NCBI GenBank assembly: GCA_046261875.1
Contig: JBHENW010000042.1
Location: forward strand, 1-15,736
Reading direction: 5' to 3'
From: JBHENW01 sp046261875
Lineage (GTDB): Bacteria; Acidobacteriota; Thermoanaerobaculia; UBA5066; Gp7-AA6
Length of the DNA stretch: 15,736 nt
Of the stretch, positions 1 to 7,838 are shown one piece after another. The translations under genes and the position numbers were made by a program. The notes below the pieces were generated by a model. It was not told the DNA's origin and made no database searches. It was given only the letters and a program-made list of their open reading frames with translations. Numbering within the stretch: position 1 is the first letter of the stretch; every line of letters begins with the position of its first letter.

Positions 1-465
1 CAGATCTGGGCCAGCGGCAGCCACATCACCCAGGGAGTCACCAAGGTCAACGACACGTATTTCAACACCGCGAAGTACAACACCCCCGCGTGGCGCAACC
101 TGGTGATGTGTCAGGAGGTCGGACACAACCTCGGGCTCGATCATCAGGATGAGAACTTCGACAATGCTCCTCTGGGCACGTGCATGGACTATTCGAGCGA
201 CCCCGGGCCCAACCAGCATCCGAACGCGCACGACTACGAGCAAATCGAGACCATCTACTCCCACCTCGACACCTCGACGACGGTCGGGCAGGCTCCGCCG
301 CCGGCAATGGGTCAGATCGATCTGGACGGTCCGGGACAGTGGGGCCGGTTGGTCTCTTCCTCTCGCAACGGGAAGGCGGAGATCTACGAGCTGGATTTCG
401 GCAACGGGCACAAGATCTTCACGTTCGTCATCTGGGCCGACGGAGAGGAACGCGGCCGGCGCTGA
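1..465 (+). CDS. Metzincin-like zinc metalloprotease, C-terminal part (5' end outside window)
   Basis: The frame is open from base 1 and ends at TGA 463-465, so only the last 154 residues are visible. The core motif at 112-144 reads QEVGHNLGLDH. It matches the metzincin HExxHxxGxxH zinc site, with the catalytic Glu, second and third His and the Gly present, but Gln at the first His position. About 13 residues further on, TCMDY (near 180-194) resembles a metzincin Met-turn. The region after the Met-turn (AHDYEQIETIYSHLD) fits the helix that usually closes such domains. A tail of about 65 residues follows with no recognised domain. The family is probably secreted, but the N-terminus and any signal peptide are not visible. 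The protease fold is fairly certain. Whether the enzyme is active, and on what substrate, cannot be told. Confidence 0.8.
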   Translation, partial: QIWASGSHITQGVTKVNDTYFNTAKYNTPAWRNLVMCQEVGHNLGLDHQDENFDNAPLGTCMDYSSDPGPNQHPNAHDYEQIETIYSHLDTSTTVGQAPPPAMGQIDLDGPGQWGRLVSSSRNGKAEIYELDFGNGHKIFTFVIWADGEERGRR

Positions 466-497
466 TTGAAAACCTCCGATTCGACGCCTGGGAAGGC

Positions 498-531
498 AGG
501 GGCGGGACTTCGGTCTCGCCCCTTTATTTTT
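498..531 (+). terminator. Intrinsic terminator after the metalloprotease gene
   Basis: An 11-bp stem (498-508 paired with 513-523, one G-U pair) closes a TTCG tetraloop at 509-512 and is followed at once by a T-rich tail, TTATTTTT, at 524-531. It lies 33 bases after the protease stop codon. Read from the minus strand the tail would precede the stem, so it should act mainly on plus-strand transcripts. It still separates the protease gene from the convergent uvrB gene. Confidence 0.88.
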
Positions 532-550
532 GGAGCGCGTGCTCGACCCG

Positions 551-2632
551 TCAGCGGAAGATCTCGATGTCTCTCAGCCCCCTCAGCTCGTCCCGCAGTG
601 CCGCGGCCCGCTCGAAGTCGAGCTCCTTGGCGGCCGCCCGCATGGCCTTCTCCAGCTCCGCGATCTTTCGGCGCAAAGTCTCGCGGTCCGGAAGGTCCGA
701 GCGCTTCACGGTCACGTCGGGACCGTAGTAATCGAGCCCGGCCATGCGCACGAGCGGCGAGTTGACCTCCTTGACGATCGAGGCCGGCTCGATGTGGTTC
801 GCCAGGTTGTACGCTTCCTGGATCGCGCGGCGGCGGGAAGTCTCGTCGATGGCGCGCCGCATCGAGTCGGTCACGACGTCCGCGTAGAAGAGGACCCGGC
901 CCTTCAGGTTGCGCGCGGCCCGGCCGGCGGTCTGGATGAGCGAGGTCTCGCTCCGCAGAAACCCTTCCTTGTCGGCGTCGAGGATCGCGACGACCGCGAC
1001 TTCCGGCAGGTCCAGCCCTTCCCGCAGCAGATTGATCCCGATGAGGGCGTCGAAGACGCCCCGCCGGAAATCCGCGAGGATCGCGACGCGGTCCAGGGTC
1101 TCGATGTCCGAGTGGAGATACCGGCAGCGCGCGCCGACCTCGGTGAAGTAGCTCGTCAGCTCCTCGGCCATCCGCTTGGTCAGCGTCGTGACGAGGACGC
1201 GCTCTCCGCGCGCGGCGGCCTCCCGCACCACGGCGAGCAGGTCGTCCACCTGGCCCTTGACCGGCCGAACCTCGATGACCGGATCGAGGAGGCCGGTCGG
1301 ACGGATGACCTGCTCGACGATCTCACCCGCGACGCGCCGGAGCTCCTCCGGGCCCGGGGTCGCGCTCACATGGATGACCTGGTTCAGCCGGGCTTCGAAC
1401 TCCTCGTGGGTCAGCGGCCGGTTGTCCAGGGCCGACGGGAGCCGGAAGCCGTACTCCACGAGGACCTCCTTGCGGGATCGGTCCCCGAAATACATCCCCC
1501 GGACCTGCGGGAGCGTGACGTGCGACTCATCGATGACCAGCAGAAAGTCGCGCGGGAAGTAGTCGATCAGCGTCGGGGGCGGCTCGCCGGCGCGGCGCCC
1601 GGAGAGGTGCCGGGAGTAGTTCTCGATTCCGTTGCAGTAGCCGAGCTCCTTGATCATCTCGAGGTCGAACATCGTGCGCTGGTGAAGGCGCTGCGCTTCG
1701 AGGAGGCGGTTCGCGGCAGTCAGCTCCGCGAGACGCCCCTCCAGCTCCGCCTTGATCGTGCCAACCGCCCGGTCCAGGGTCTCCTTCGGGGTGGCGTAGA
1801 AGGTGCGGGGGTAGAGCGCGAGGCGGTCCATCCTCTGGAGCGCCGTGCCCCGGAGCGGGTCCACGCGCGTGATGCGTTCGATCTCGTCCCCGAAGTACTC
1901 GACGCGCACGGCCGTGTCCTCGTAGGCGGGATGGATCTCCAGGACGTCGCCGCGGACGCGGAACGTGCCCCGCGCCAGGTCCAGGTTCGTGCGCTCGTAC
2001 TGCATCTCGACGAGCTGCGAGAGGACGGCCGGCATCCCGGCCCGGTCGCCGACCTCCAGGTACGCGAGCATGTCGTAGTAGGACTCGGGCGACCCGAGTC
2101 CGTAGATGCACGAGACCGAAGCGACGACGATGACGTCCCGGCGCTCGAAGAGCGCCTTCGAGGCCGCTAGGCGGAGCTTGTCGATCTCTTCGTTGCGCGA
2201 GGTCTCCTTCTCGATGTAGGTGTCGGTCTGGGGGACGTACGCCTCCGGCTGGTAGTAGTCGTAATAGGAGACGAAGTACTCGACGGCATTCTCCGGAAAG
2301 AAGGAGCGGAACTCCTGGTAGAGCTGAGCGGCGAGGGTCTTATTGTGCGACAGCACGAGGGTCGGACGGTTGAGCTCTTCGATGACCTTCGCGATCGTGA
2401 ACGTCTTCCCCGAGCCCGTGGCGCCGAGGAGGACCTGGTCGCGCCGGCCCTCTCGAATCCCCGCCGCCAGCTTCGCGATGGCCTGCTCCTGATCCCCCTG
2501 GGGCTTGAAGTCCGTCACCAGGCGAAACCGTCCCGTCACGCGCGACTGGGCGTCGAGGTAGGAGGGGGGCTTGACGGGAGCCCGACCGGGCACGGCCGCC
2601 GGTTTGGGACGGGCTCCCGGCCGGGGGCTCAC
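551..2632 (-). CDS. uvrB: UvrABC system protein B (excinuclease subunit UvrB)
   Basis: UvrB is the damage-verifying, helicase-like subunit of nucleotide excision repair. It is loaded by UvrA and recruits UvrC for incision. Seen here: Walker A GATGSGKT at about residues 70-77, the Tyr-rich beta-hairpin region (YFVSYYDYYQPEAYVPQTD) that inserts between DNA strands, the helicase DESH box (VIDESHVTLPQ), motif V/VI segments (NLLREGLDLPEV, QTAGRAARN), and a C-terminal UVR domain (IAELEKAMRAAAKELDFERAAALRDEL) that contacts UvrC. The chosen GTG start gives 693 residues. This is about 30 more than E. coli UvrB before the conserved FKPQGDQ, and the extra part is Pro/Arg/Gly-rich. An in-frame GTG at 2539 would give a family-length protein. 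Neither start has a clear Shine-Dalgarno sequence. The gene lies 37 bases after the upstream membrane protein gene and is likely cotranscribed with it. Confidence 0.97.
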   Translation of the reverse strand: MSPRPGARPKPAAVPGRAPVKPPSYLDAQSRVTGRFRLVTDFKPQGDQEQAIAKLAAGIREGRRDQVLLGATGSGKTFTIAKVIEELNRPTLVLSHNKTLAAQLYQEFRSFFPENAVEYFVSYYDYYQPEAYVPQTDTYIEKETSRNEEIDKLRLAASKALFERRDVIVVASVSCIYGLGSPESYYDMLAYLEVGDRAGMPAVLSQLVEMQYERTNLDLARGTFRVRGDVLEIHPAYEDTAVRVEYFGDEIERITRVDPLRGTALQRMDRLALYPRTFYATPKETLDRAVGTIKAELEGRLAELTAANRLLEAQRLHQRTMFDLEMIKELGYCNGIENYSRHLSGRRAGEPPPTLIDYFPRDFLLVIDESHVTLPQVRGMYFGDRSRKEVLVEYGFRLPSALDNRPLTHEEFEARLNQVIHVSATPGPEELRRVAGEIVEQVIRPTGLLDPVIEVRPVKGQVDDLLAVVREAAARGERVLVTTLTKRMAEELTSYFTEVGARCRYLHSDIETLDRVAILADFRRGVFDALIGINLLREGLDLPEVAVVAILDADKEGFLRSETSLIQTAGRAARNLKGRVLFYADVVTDSMRRAIDETSRRRAIQEAYNLANHIEPASIVKEVNSPLVRMAGLDYYGPDVTVKRSDLPDRETLRRKIAELEKAMRAAAKELDFERAAALRDELRGLRDIEIFR

Positions 2633-2669
2633 CGGAGGGGAATCGAGACCGGGGCGGGGCGCGAAGGGG

Positions 2670-3158
2670 TCACGGCCCCGGGGTGCTCGCGGGAGACGGC
2701 GTGACGTCGGTTTCGGTGACTTCGGCGGGCGCCGCGCCGGGCGTCACCGGCGCTCCCGAGCCCGCGGCTTCCCGGAAGACCGCGGTCAGCTCGCGCACCT
2801 GCTCGCGAGTGACCTCCCCGGTCCGGTTGAACGTCATGATCCGCCGGACACGCTCGAGGGGCTCGCGCCGGGCGCGCTTGTCGTCGACCGCCTGCCGGAA
2901 CTCCGCGTAGGCGGCTCGCAGTTCGGCTTTCTCCGCTTCCGTCACGTCGGCGGCGTAACTCGATTCGATCTGCTTCATCATGAAATCGGTGATCGCCGTC
3001 GGCCGCTTCTGGATGTAGATCATGAAGGCCACCAGGCAGAGGACGACGAGCAGGGCCGCGCCGCCGCAGCCGATCAGCGCGTTGCGGGCGCAGCCCTTGC
3101 GCGGGGGGCCCGGCTCGAGGGTCGTCGGCGGCGGGACGGGCGGCGGCACCGTGCTCAT
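2670..3158 (-). CDS. Small single-pass membrane protein of unknown function
   Basis: The gene encodes 162 residues from ATG 3158. The N-terminus is Pro-rich (PPPVPPPTTLEPGPP). A basic stretch then precedes one strong hydrophobic segment at about residues 27-48 (ALIGCGGAALLVVLCLVAFMIYI), followed by a charged, probably helical region and a Pro/Thr/Ala-rich C-terminal tail. The pattern fits a membrane anchor with one soluble domain. I do not recognise the family and assign no function. No good ribosome binding site precedes the start, and two in-frame ATGs at 3197-3200 are possible alternatives. It lies directly upstream of uvrB and divergent from the penicillin-binding protein gene. The real gene cannot extend far upstream without covering the mrcA coding region. 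Confidence 0.7.
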   Translation of the reverse strand: MSTVPPPVPPPTTLEPGPPRKGCARNALIGCGGAALLVVLCLVAFMIYIQKRPTAITDFMMKQIESSYAADVTEAEKAELRAAYAEFRQAVDDKRARREPLERVRRIMTFNRTGEVTREQVRELTAVFREAAGSGAPVTPGAAPAEVTETDVTPSPASTPGP

Positions 3159-3203
3159 GGGGGAATGGCTTATACCACCTCCCGGTCTTGCTACCATCAT
3201 TCC
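3159..3203. promoter_or_regulatory. Short divergent gap between membrane protein gene and mrcA
   Basis: Only 45 bases separate the two divergent start codons, so promoters must be very compact or lie inside the opposite gene. A TATAAG hexamer on the minus strand (3169-3174) resembles a -10 box for the membrane protein and uvrB, but no convincing -35 is visible. No clear Shine-Dalgarno sequence is seen for either gene. Confidence 0.2.
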
Positions 3204-5582
3204 GTGCGCAAAGGCGTTCTCGTCGCGATCCCGCTGCTCGCCGCCACTTTTCTGGGGGCGCTGGGCGGCTCGGTGGCGGCCAACTTCGTGCGCGTGCCCC
3301 GCGTCTCGGAGCTGGAGAGCTATCGCCCGGACATCATCACCGAGATCCGCGGGAGCGACGGCTCGACCATCGCCCGGTACGCGATCGAACGGCGGATTCT
3401 CGTCTCGCGGTCGGATCTCCCCCCGGTCGTCCGCAACGCGCTCGTCGCCACGGAAGACAAGAACTTCTACAGCCACGGCGGCGTGGATCTGCGTCGGACG
3501 GTCCGCGCGCTGATGACCAACATCCAGGAGGGGCGCCACGCTCAGGGAGGCTCCACGCTGACGCAGCAGCTCGCGCGCGACATCTTTCTCTCCCCGCGCA
3601 AGACGATGTCGCGCAAGATCAACGAGGCCCTCGTCGCCTTCGAGATCGAGCGCCGGTACTCGAAGGATCAGATCCTCACGATGTACGCCAACGAGATCTA
3701 CTTCGGCCACGGCAACTACGGGGTCGAAGCGGCTTCCCGCTACTACTTCGGAAAGAGCGTCCGGGACGTTACGCTCGCCGAAGCCGCGCTCCTCGCCGGG
3801 ATCGTGCAGCGTCCGGTGGACCAGAACCCTTTCCAGAACCCGAAGCTCGCGCAGCACCGCCGCTCGATCGCGCTCGGCCGCATGCAGGCCGAGGGATATA
3901 TCCGCCGCGCGGAGCGTCAGGCCGCCGAGCTCGAGCCGCTCCCGGTCTCACCGTCCCTCCGGGAAACGATCGTCGGCCCCTACTTCAGCGAAGAGATCCG
4001 GCAATACCTCGAGCGCACGTACGGCGAGAAGGACCTCTACCGGCGCGGCCTCCGCGTGGACTCGACACTCGACCCGGAGCTCCAGGCGTTCTCCGAGGAA
4101 GCGCTCGGGTGGGGCCTCCGGCAGCTCGCGCGCCGCCGCGGCTTCAAGCCCCCCAGAAACCTACGGGAGCAGGGGTACCAGGACCTCGAAGCGTTCGTCG
4201 ATCCCTCGTGGGAGGGCTCCGAGGTTTCCGAGAGCGCCACCGCGCGCGGTGTCGTGACCCAAGTTTCGAAAACCGAGGCGCAGGTGCGCATCGGGGAGAA
4301 GACCTTCCGGCTGCCGCCGTCGGGTTACTCGTGGACCGGATCCAATTCTGCCTCCGCGATCCTCAAGGAAGGGGACCTGATCACCGTCACCCTGGGAAAG
4401 AGCAAGACGGGCGAACCCGTCCTGTCGCTCGAGCAGGATCCCCGGGAGCAGGGCGCCGTCATCATCCTGGAGACCGCCACCGGCGCGGTCCGGGCGATGG
4501 TGGGCGGTTACGACTGGACCGGCTCGAAGTTCAACCGCGCCACGCAGGCTCTGCGGCAGGCCGGCTCGACGTTCAAACCCTTCGTTTACCTCGCCGCGCT
4601 CGAGGCGGGATACACCCCCTCCGACACCGTGTTCGACGGCCCGATCGCGATCGTCTTCGATCCGCGCCAGAAACCGTACAGCCCCGTCAACTACGACGGC
4701 CGTTACCGCGGCATCGTGACCCTGCGGCGGGCCTTGGAGTACTCCTACAACGTCTCGGCGGTGCGCCTCTCCGAGGTCGTCGGTCGACACCACGTGATCA
4801 ACACGGCCAAGCGCCTGGGCATCCATCAGCGTCTCGACCCCTGGCCTTCCGTCGCGCTCGGGGCGTTCGAGGTGACGCTCCAGGAGATGACGGCGGCCTA
4901 CTCCGTCTTTGCCAACCAGGGGCTCGCGTACACCCCCTATTACTTCGAGCGGATCACCGACGCGAACGGCGACCTGCTCGAGCAGACCCACCCGGAAGCG
5001 CGCGAGGTCGCGAGTCCGCAGGCCTGCTTCCAGCTCCTCCAGATGATGAAGGGGGTCACCCAGCGCGGCACGGCGGCCCGCGCCGCGGCGCTCAAGCTCA
5101 ACCTGGCGGGGAAGACCGGAACGACCAACGATTTCACCGATGCGTGGTTCATCGGGATGACCCCGCGCTACACGATCGGCGTCTGGGTCGGCAACGACAA
5201 GAAGACGATCTCGATCGGACGCGGAATGGACGGCGCCAAGGCCGCTCTGCCCATCTGGATCCGCATCCTGGAAAAGATGAAGGAGCGCGGACGGGTGGAC
5301 CCCCAGGCCGACTTCGAGCCGCCCCCCAACGTCGTGTTCACCGCGGTGGACTACGAGACGGGGCTGCGCGCCACGCCCGACAGTCCCCGTCCGATCCTCG
5401 AGGCGTTCGTGAGCGGATCCCAGCCGACGGAAGAATGGGATTCGCGCTGGGAAGAGATCACGCGCCTCCCCTGGTCGCTGCAGAAGTCCTACTACATGCC
5501 GAAGAAGGGAGAGCTGGACGAGGCCACGGGCGCCCCGGCGGTCAACCCGCCGCCCCGCGTCGGCGTGACTCCGGCTCCTTAA
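3204..5582 (+). CDS. mrcA: Class A penicillin-binding protein, PBP1a type (glycosyltransferase/transpeptidase)
   Basis: This is a bifunctional murein synthase anchored in the inner membrane. It polymerises lipid II and cross-links the stem peptides. From GTG 3204 it has 792 residues: one N-terminal membrane segment (about 5-27), then a GT51 domain with ATEDKNFYSHGG (catalytic Glu about 84), GGSTLTQQLARD, and the RKINEALVAFEIE and EAALLAGIVQRP blocks. A middle OB-like insert (around residues 345-400) is typical of PBP1a. The transpeptidase domain shows all three motifs: STFK (Ser about 455), SYN (about 514-516) and KTGT (Lys about 637). The GTG start was chosen because the membrane segment follows it directly. 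An upstream in-frame ATG at 3165 is possible. No ribosome binding site is obvious. It is convergent with rplI. Confidence 0.96.
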   Translation: MRKGVLVAIPLLAATFLGALGGSVAANFVRVPRVSELESYRPDIITEIRGSDGSTIARYAIERRILVSRSDLPPVVRNALVATEDKNFYSHGGVDLRRTVRALMTNIQEGRHAQGGSTLTQQLARDIFLSPRKTMSRKINEALVAFEIERRYSKDQILTMYANEIYFGHGNYGVEAASRYYFGKSVRDVTLAEAALLAGIVQRPVDQNPFQNPKLAQHRRSIALGRMQAEGYIRRAERQAAELEPLPVSPSLRETIVGPYFSEEIRQYLERTYGEKDLYRRGLRVDSTLDPELQAFSEEALGWGLRQLARRRGFKPPRNLREQGYQDLEAFVDPSWEGSEVSESATARGVVTQVSKTEAQVRIGEKTFRLPPSGYSWTGSNSASAILKEGDLITVTLGKSKTGEPVLSLEQDPREQGAVIILETATGAVRAMVGGYDWTGSKFNRATQALRQAGSTFKPFVYLAALEAGYTPSDTVFDGPIAIVFDPRQKPYSPVNYDGRYRGIVTLRRALEYSYNVSAVRLSEVVGRHHVINTAKRLGIHQRLDPWPSVALGAFEVTLQEMTAAYSVFANQGLAYTPYYFERITDANGDLLEQTHPEAREVASPQACFQLLQMMKGVTQRGTAARAAALKLNLAGKTGTTNDFTDAWFIGMTPRYTIGVWVGNDKKTISIGRGMDGAKAALPIWIRILEKMKERGRVDPQADFEPPPNVVFTAVDYETGLRATPDSPRPILEAFVSGSQPTEEWDSRWEEITRLPWSLQKSYYMPKKGELDEATGAPAVNPPPRVGVTPAP

Positions 5583-5583
5583 C

Positions 5584-5600
5584 GGCCGGATAAACCGGCC
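5584..5600. terminator. Hairpin between convergent mrcA and rplI (weak terminator candidate)
   Basis: A perfect 6-bp GC stem (GGCCGG at 5584-5589, CCGGCC at 5595-5600) with a 5-base loop begins one base after the mrcA stop codon. It sits in the 65-base gap between two convergent genes, where a terminator is expected. There is no T-tract after it on the plus strand. On the minus strand the T-rich run comes before the stem. It is therefore not a standard intrinsic terminator. Confidence 0.35.
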
Positions 5601-5647
5601 CAAAATCAAAGGCCCGAGCGAATTTCCTCTCATCCGGTCGGATCCCG

Positions 5648-6100
5648 CTAAGAGGCGTTGGTGGGTTCCACGTTGACGGTGAGCTCGGCCACAACGTCCC
5701 GGTGCAGGCGCACATGCACGCTGTGGGGCCCGAGCCGCTTGATCGGCTCCGCGACCTCTATCCGGCGTCGGTCCACGGCGATTCCCTGCTTGGCGAGGGC
5801 GTCGGCGATCTCCGCCGCGGTGACCGACCCGTAGAGAACGTCCCCCTCCCCGGCCTTCTTCGGCACGGTGACCGTGAGGCCTTCGACCTTGCGCGCCACG
5901 TCTTCGGCCACGGTCTTCTCGCGAAGCGTCTTTTCGTCGTACTTCTTCTTGTCCTCGGCGAGCCGCCGCACGTTGGCCTCGTTCGCCTCGAACGCGTACC
6001 CGTGCGGGAAGAGGTAGTTGCGGGCGTATCCGTCCTTGACCGTGACCGTGTCGCCACGGTGACCGAGGCCGCGCACGTCGTCTGCCAGGATGACTTTCAT
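5648..6100 (-). CDS. rplI: 50S ribosomal protein bL9
   Basis: The protein has 150 residues, the normal bL9 length. The N-terminal domain starts MKVILADDVRGLGHRGD and contains the signature VKDGYARNYLFPHGYA, which binds 23S rRNA near the L1 stalk. A long charged connecting helix (about 40-75) leads to the C-terminal domain (GDVLYGSVTAAEIADAL and SVHVRLHRDVVAELTV). The start ATG overlaps the stop of the upstream DUF2232 gene as ATGA, so the two are translationally coupled. It is the last gene of the long minus-strand block. No classical terminator for that direction is visible before the mrcA end. Confidence 0.97.
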   Translation of the reverse strand: MKVILADDVRGLGHRGDTVTVKDGYARNYLFPHGYAFEANEANVRRLAEDKKKYDEKTLREKTVAEDVARKVEGLTVTVPKKAGEGDVLYGSVTAAEIADALAKQGIAVDRRRIEVAEPIKRLGPHSVHVRLHRDVVAELTVNVEPTNAS

Positions 6101-7086
6101 GACGGTTTTGCTGCTCCCTCGCCGCGGCGGCGAAAATCGGCGTACCAGTCGAACAACCCCAGCAGCGCCACTCCCAGGTTCATCGGAAAGAAGTAGACGA
6201 GCAGGACATACAGACAGATACGCAGGACCCTGGCCCGGAACCACCTCCGGGCGAAGTGGCAGATGATAGAGAGCCCCACCAGGAAAAACAAGGCAGTCAA
6301 CGGGATCAGAAGGCTTCCGGCCACGTCCCGCGCCACGCCCCGGGTCAGGGCCGCACAACCTCCGGTTACGACGAAGAGCGCCGCCGCCGGCGCGGGGGCC
6401 CGCAGGTCCTCGAAACGTGCGGCGGCCGCCGAGGGGGCGGGGCGGGCCGCGCGGGCTCCGGCGTAGAACGCGACTCCCGCCGCGAGCACCCAGCTCGCGC
6501 CGAGCAGGCCGGGCCAGAAGCGCCGGGCGATGTCGCGAGCGGCGGTGAACGTCCGGCGCACGCGCTCGACCATTTCGGCGTCGCGGGTCGAACGCTTGGA
6601 CGACTCCACCGCGGCGGGTATGACCTGGTCGAAGGTCGCGGAGATCTCCTTCGCGACGGCCGACTCGCCGCTCCACCGGTCCGCCACGGCGAGGCCGGCG
6701 ATCGGCAGAAACCCCGCGACGCAGAGCACCAGAAACGCGCGCGAATGCGTCACGCCGCGCCGCACCGCGGACGCCAGAAGCGCGGGCAGCAGCGTCACCG
6801 AGCCGGCGAGCGCCGCGAGCGACGGCCCCTGGCTGCCGATAGCAGTGGCGATTCCGAGGATCAGGCCGGCGCCCACGCCCGAGGCCGCGATCGCCGCCGC
6901 CGCGCCGTGCCGGTGCGCGAGGCGCACGGCCGGCACCGCCGCGAAAGGCAGCGCGAGCGTGCCCGCGACGGGGATCAGGAGGAACGCCAGGAAGAAGAGA
7001 ACGGCCGCCGCCGCGGCCGCCAGAATCTCGAAAGTGATGCGGCGGCGGTCGGCGGAGCTCCCAGCCCCAGGGATCTCGCCGCTCAA
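6097..7086 (-). CDS. DUF2232 (YybS-like) multi-pass membrane protein
   Basis: The protein has 329 residues and roughly seven to eight hydrophobic segments: a pair at about 20-55, several between 60 and 135, a gap with a soluble loop at about 140-185, and three or more from 190 to 320. The C-terminal ALLGLFDWYADFRRR is typical of DUF2232 proteins, whose genes often sit between rpsR and rplI, as here. The biochemical role is unknown. The only possible start is TTG at 7086: an in-frame stop lies 13 bases upstream, and no ATG or GTG occurs before the first membrane segment. The gene starts 38 bases after rpsR and overlaps rplI by four bases. The family call rests on the C-terminal motif and on gene position. 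Confidence 0.82.
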   Translation of the reverse strand: MSGEIPGAGSSADRRRITFEILAAAAAAVLFFLAFLLIPVAGTLALPFAAVPAVRLAHRHGAAAAIAASGVGAGLILGIATAIGSQGPSLAALAGSVTLLPALLASAVRRGVTHSRAFLVLCVAGFLPIAGLAVADRWSGESAVAKEISATFDQVIPAAVESSKRSTRDAEMVERVRRTFTAARDIARRFWPGLLGASWVLAAGVAFYAGARAARPAPSAAAARFEDLRAPAPAAALFVVTGGCAALTRGVARDVAGSLLIPLTALFFLVGLSIICHFARRWFRARVLRICLYVLLVYFFPMNLGVALLGLFDWYADFRRRGEGAAKPS

Positions 7087-7124
7087 AGGATCAGAGCGTC
7101 AGCCGAGAGGCTCGCGTTCTTTTT

Positions 7125-7409
7125 TCAATCCGTGGCGTACGGAAGCAGGGCGATCGAACGGGCCCGCTTGATCGCCGTCTGAAGCTTGCGCTGATGGAGA
7201 GCGCACGTCCCCGATATCCGACGCGGAAGGATCTTGCCGCGCTCCGGCACGAAGGACTGCATGAGCTTGATGTCCTTCCAGTCCACGTATTCCAGCTTCT
7301 CCGCGCAGAACTTGCACACCTTCCGCCGGCGGACGAAGAACTTCTTGCGGGACGTTGCCTTCCCCTCGCGGCTCCCCCGGGGGCCCGGACGGCTCGGCAT
7401 GGCGGTCAT
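7125..7409 (-). CDS. rpsR: 30S ribosomal protein bS18, zinc-binding (C+) form
   Basis: bS18 binds the platform of the small subunit as a dimer with bS6. The protein has 94 residues, with the family core VDWKDIKLMQSFVPERGKI and RRISGTCALHQRKLQTAIKRAR. Two pairs of likely zinc ligands are present: C32-x2-C35 (KVCKFC) and C69-x2-H72 (CALH). This corresponds to the metal-binding variant known in some lineages; many bacterial bS18 proteins lack it. The N-terminus is about 20 residues longer than E. coli bS18 and is basic. A clear GGAGGG Shine-Dalgarno lies 4 bases before the ATG. The ATG overlaps the rpsF stop as ATGA. Confidence 0.97.
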   Translation of the reverse strand: MTAMPSRPGPRGSREGKATSRKKFFVRRRKVCKFCAEKLEYVDWKDIKLMQSFVPERGKILPRRISGTCALHQRKLQTAIKRARSIALLPYATD

Positions 7410-7819
7410 GCTTCCCTCCTCTCGGTCTCGGCGGCCGGCTGGGGCACCGCGGCGGGGGCCGCCGGCGGCCGCGGCGGACGACGGATCGCCTTCTTTCTCT
7501 GGCGTTCCGCGCTCTTGGCCGCGCGCTTGAGCTCCTGGTCCGAACGCACCGCGAGGTGCCGCAGGACCTGATCGGAGAGCTTCATGCGGCGCTCCGTCTC
7601 GGCGATGAGCGCGGGCTCCGCCTGGACCTGGAAGTAGTGGTAGTGCGCTTCGCGCTTCCGTCCGATCGGGTAGGCCAGCCGGCGCCGGCCCCACGGCTCG
7701 TCCTTGACGAGCTCCGCTCCCCCGTCGGTCAGGAGCTTCCGGTACTCCCCGGTCAGCTTCTGGCTGTCCTCGTCGGTCAGGTCCGGAGTGACCAGGACGA
7801 CGATGTCGTAAAGCCTCAT
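7406..7819 (-). CDS. rpsF: 30S ribosomal protein bS6
   Basis: The protein has 137 residues. The ferredoxin-like bS6 fold spans about residues 1-100: MRLYDIVVLVTPDLTDED, then WGRRRLAYPIGRKREAHYHYFQVQAEP, then the C-terminal strand LSDQVLRHLAVR. A low-complexity tail of about 35 residues, rich in Lys, Arg, Pro and Ala, follows the domain. E. coli bS6 instead carries a tail of glutamates added after translation. An AGGAGG Shine-Dalgarno lies 5 bases before the ATG. The gene begins 19 bases after pth, overlaps rpsR by four bases, and carries a possible S6:S18 binding hairpin just upstream. Confidence 0.97.
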   Translation of the reverse strand: MRLYDIVVLVTPDLTDEDSQKLTGEYRKLLTDGGAELVKDEPWGRRRLAYPIGRKREAHYHYFQVQAEPALIAETERRMKLSDQVLRHLAVRSDQELKRAAKSAERQRKKAIRRPPRPPAAPAAVPQPAAETERREA

Positions 7820-7838
7820 GCGTTCCTCCTCATGGATC

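Noticed and set aside
530..2170. Long plus-strand open frame opposite uvrB
   Set aside because: uvrB on the minus strand has every family motif. The plus frame is its GC-driven mirror.
2571..3203. N-terminal extension of the penicillin-binding protein frame
   Set aside because: It overlaps the divergent membrane protein gene and is low-complexity. The membrane anchor of a PBP1a should be at the N-terminus, which fits GTG 3204.
3159..3857. Upstream extension of the membrane protein frame on the minus strand
   Set aside because: It would run antisense through the PBP glycosyltransferase domain. ATG 3158 gives a sensible protein.
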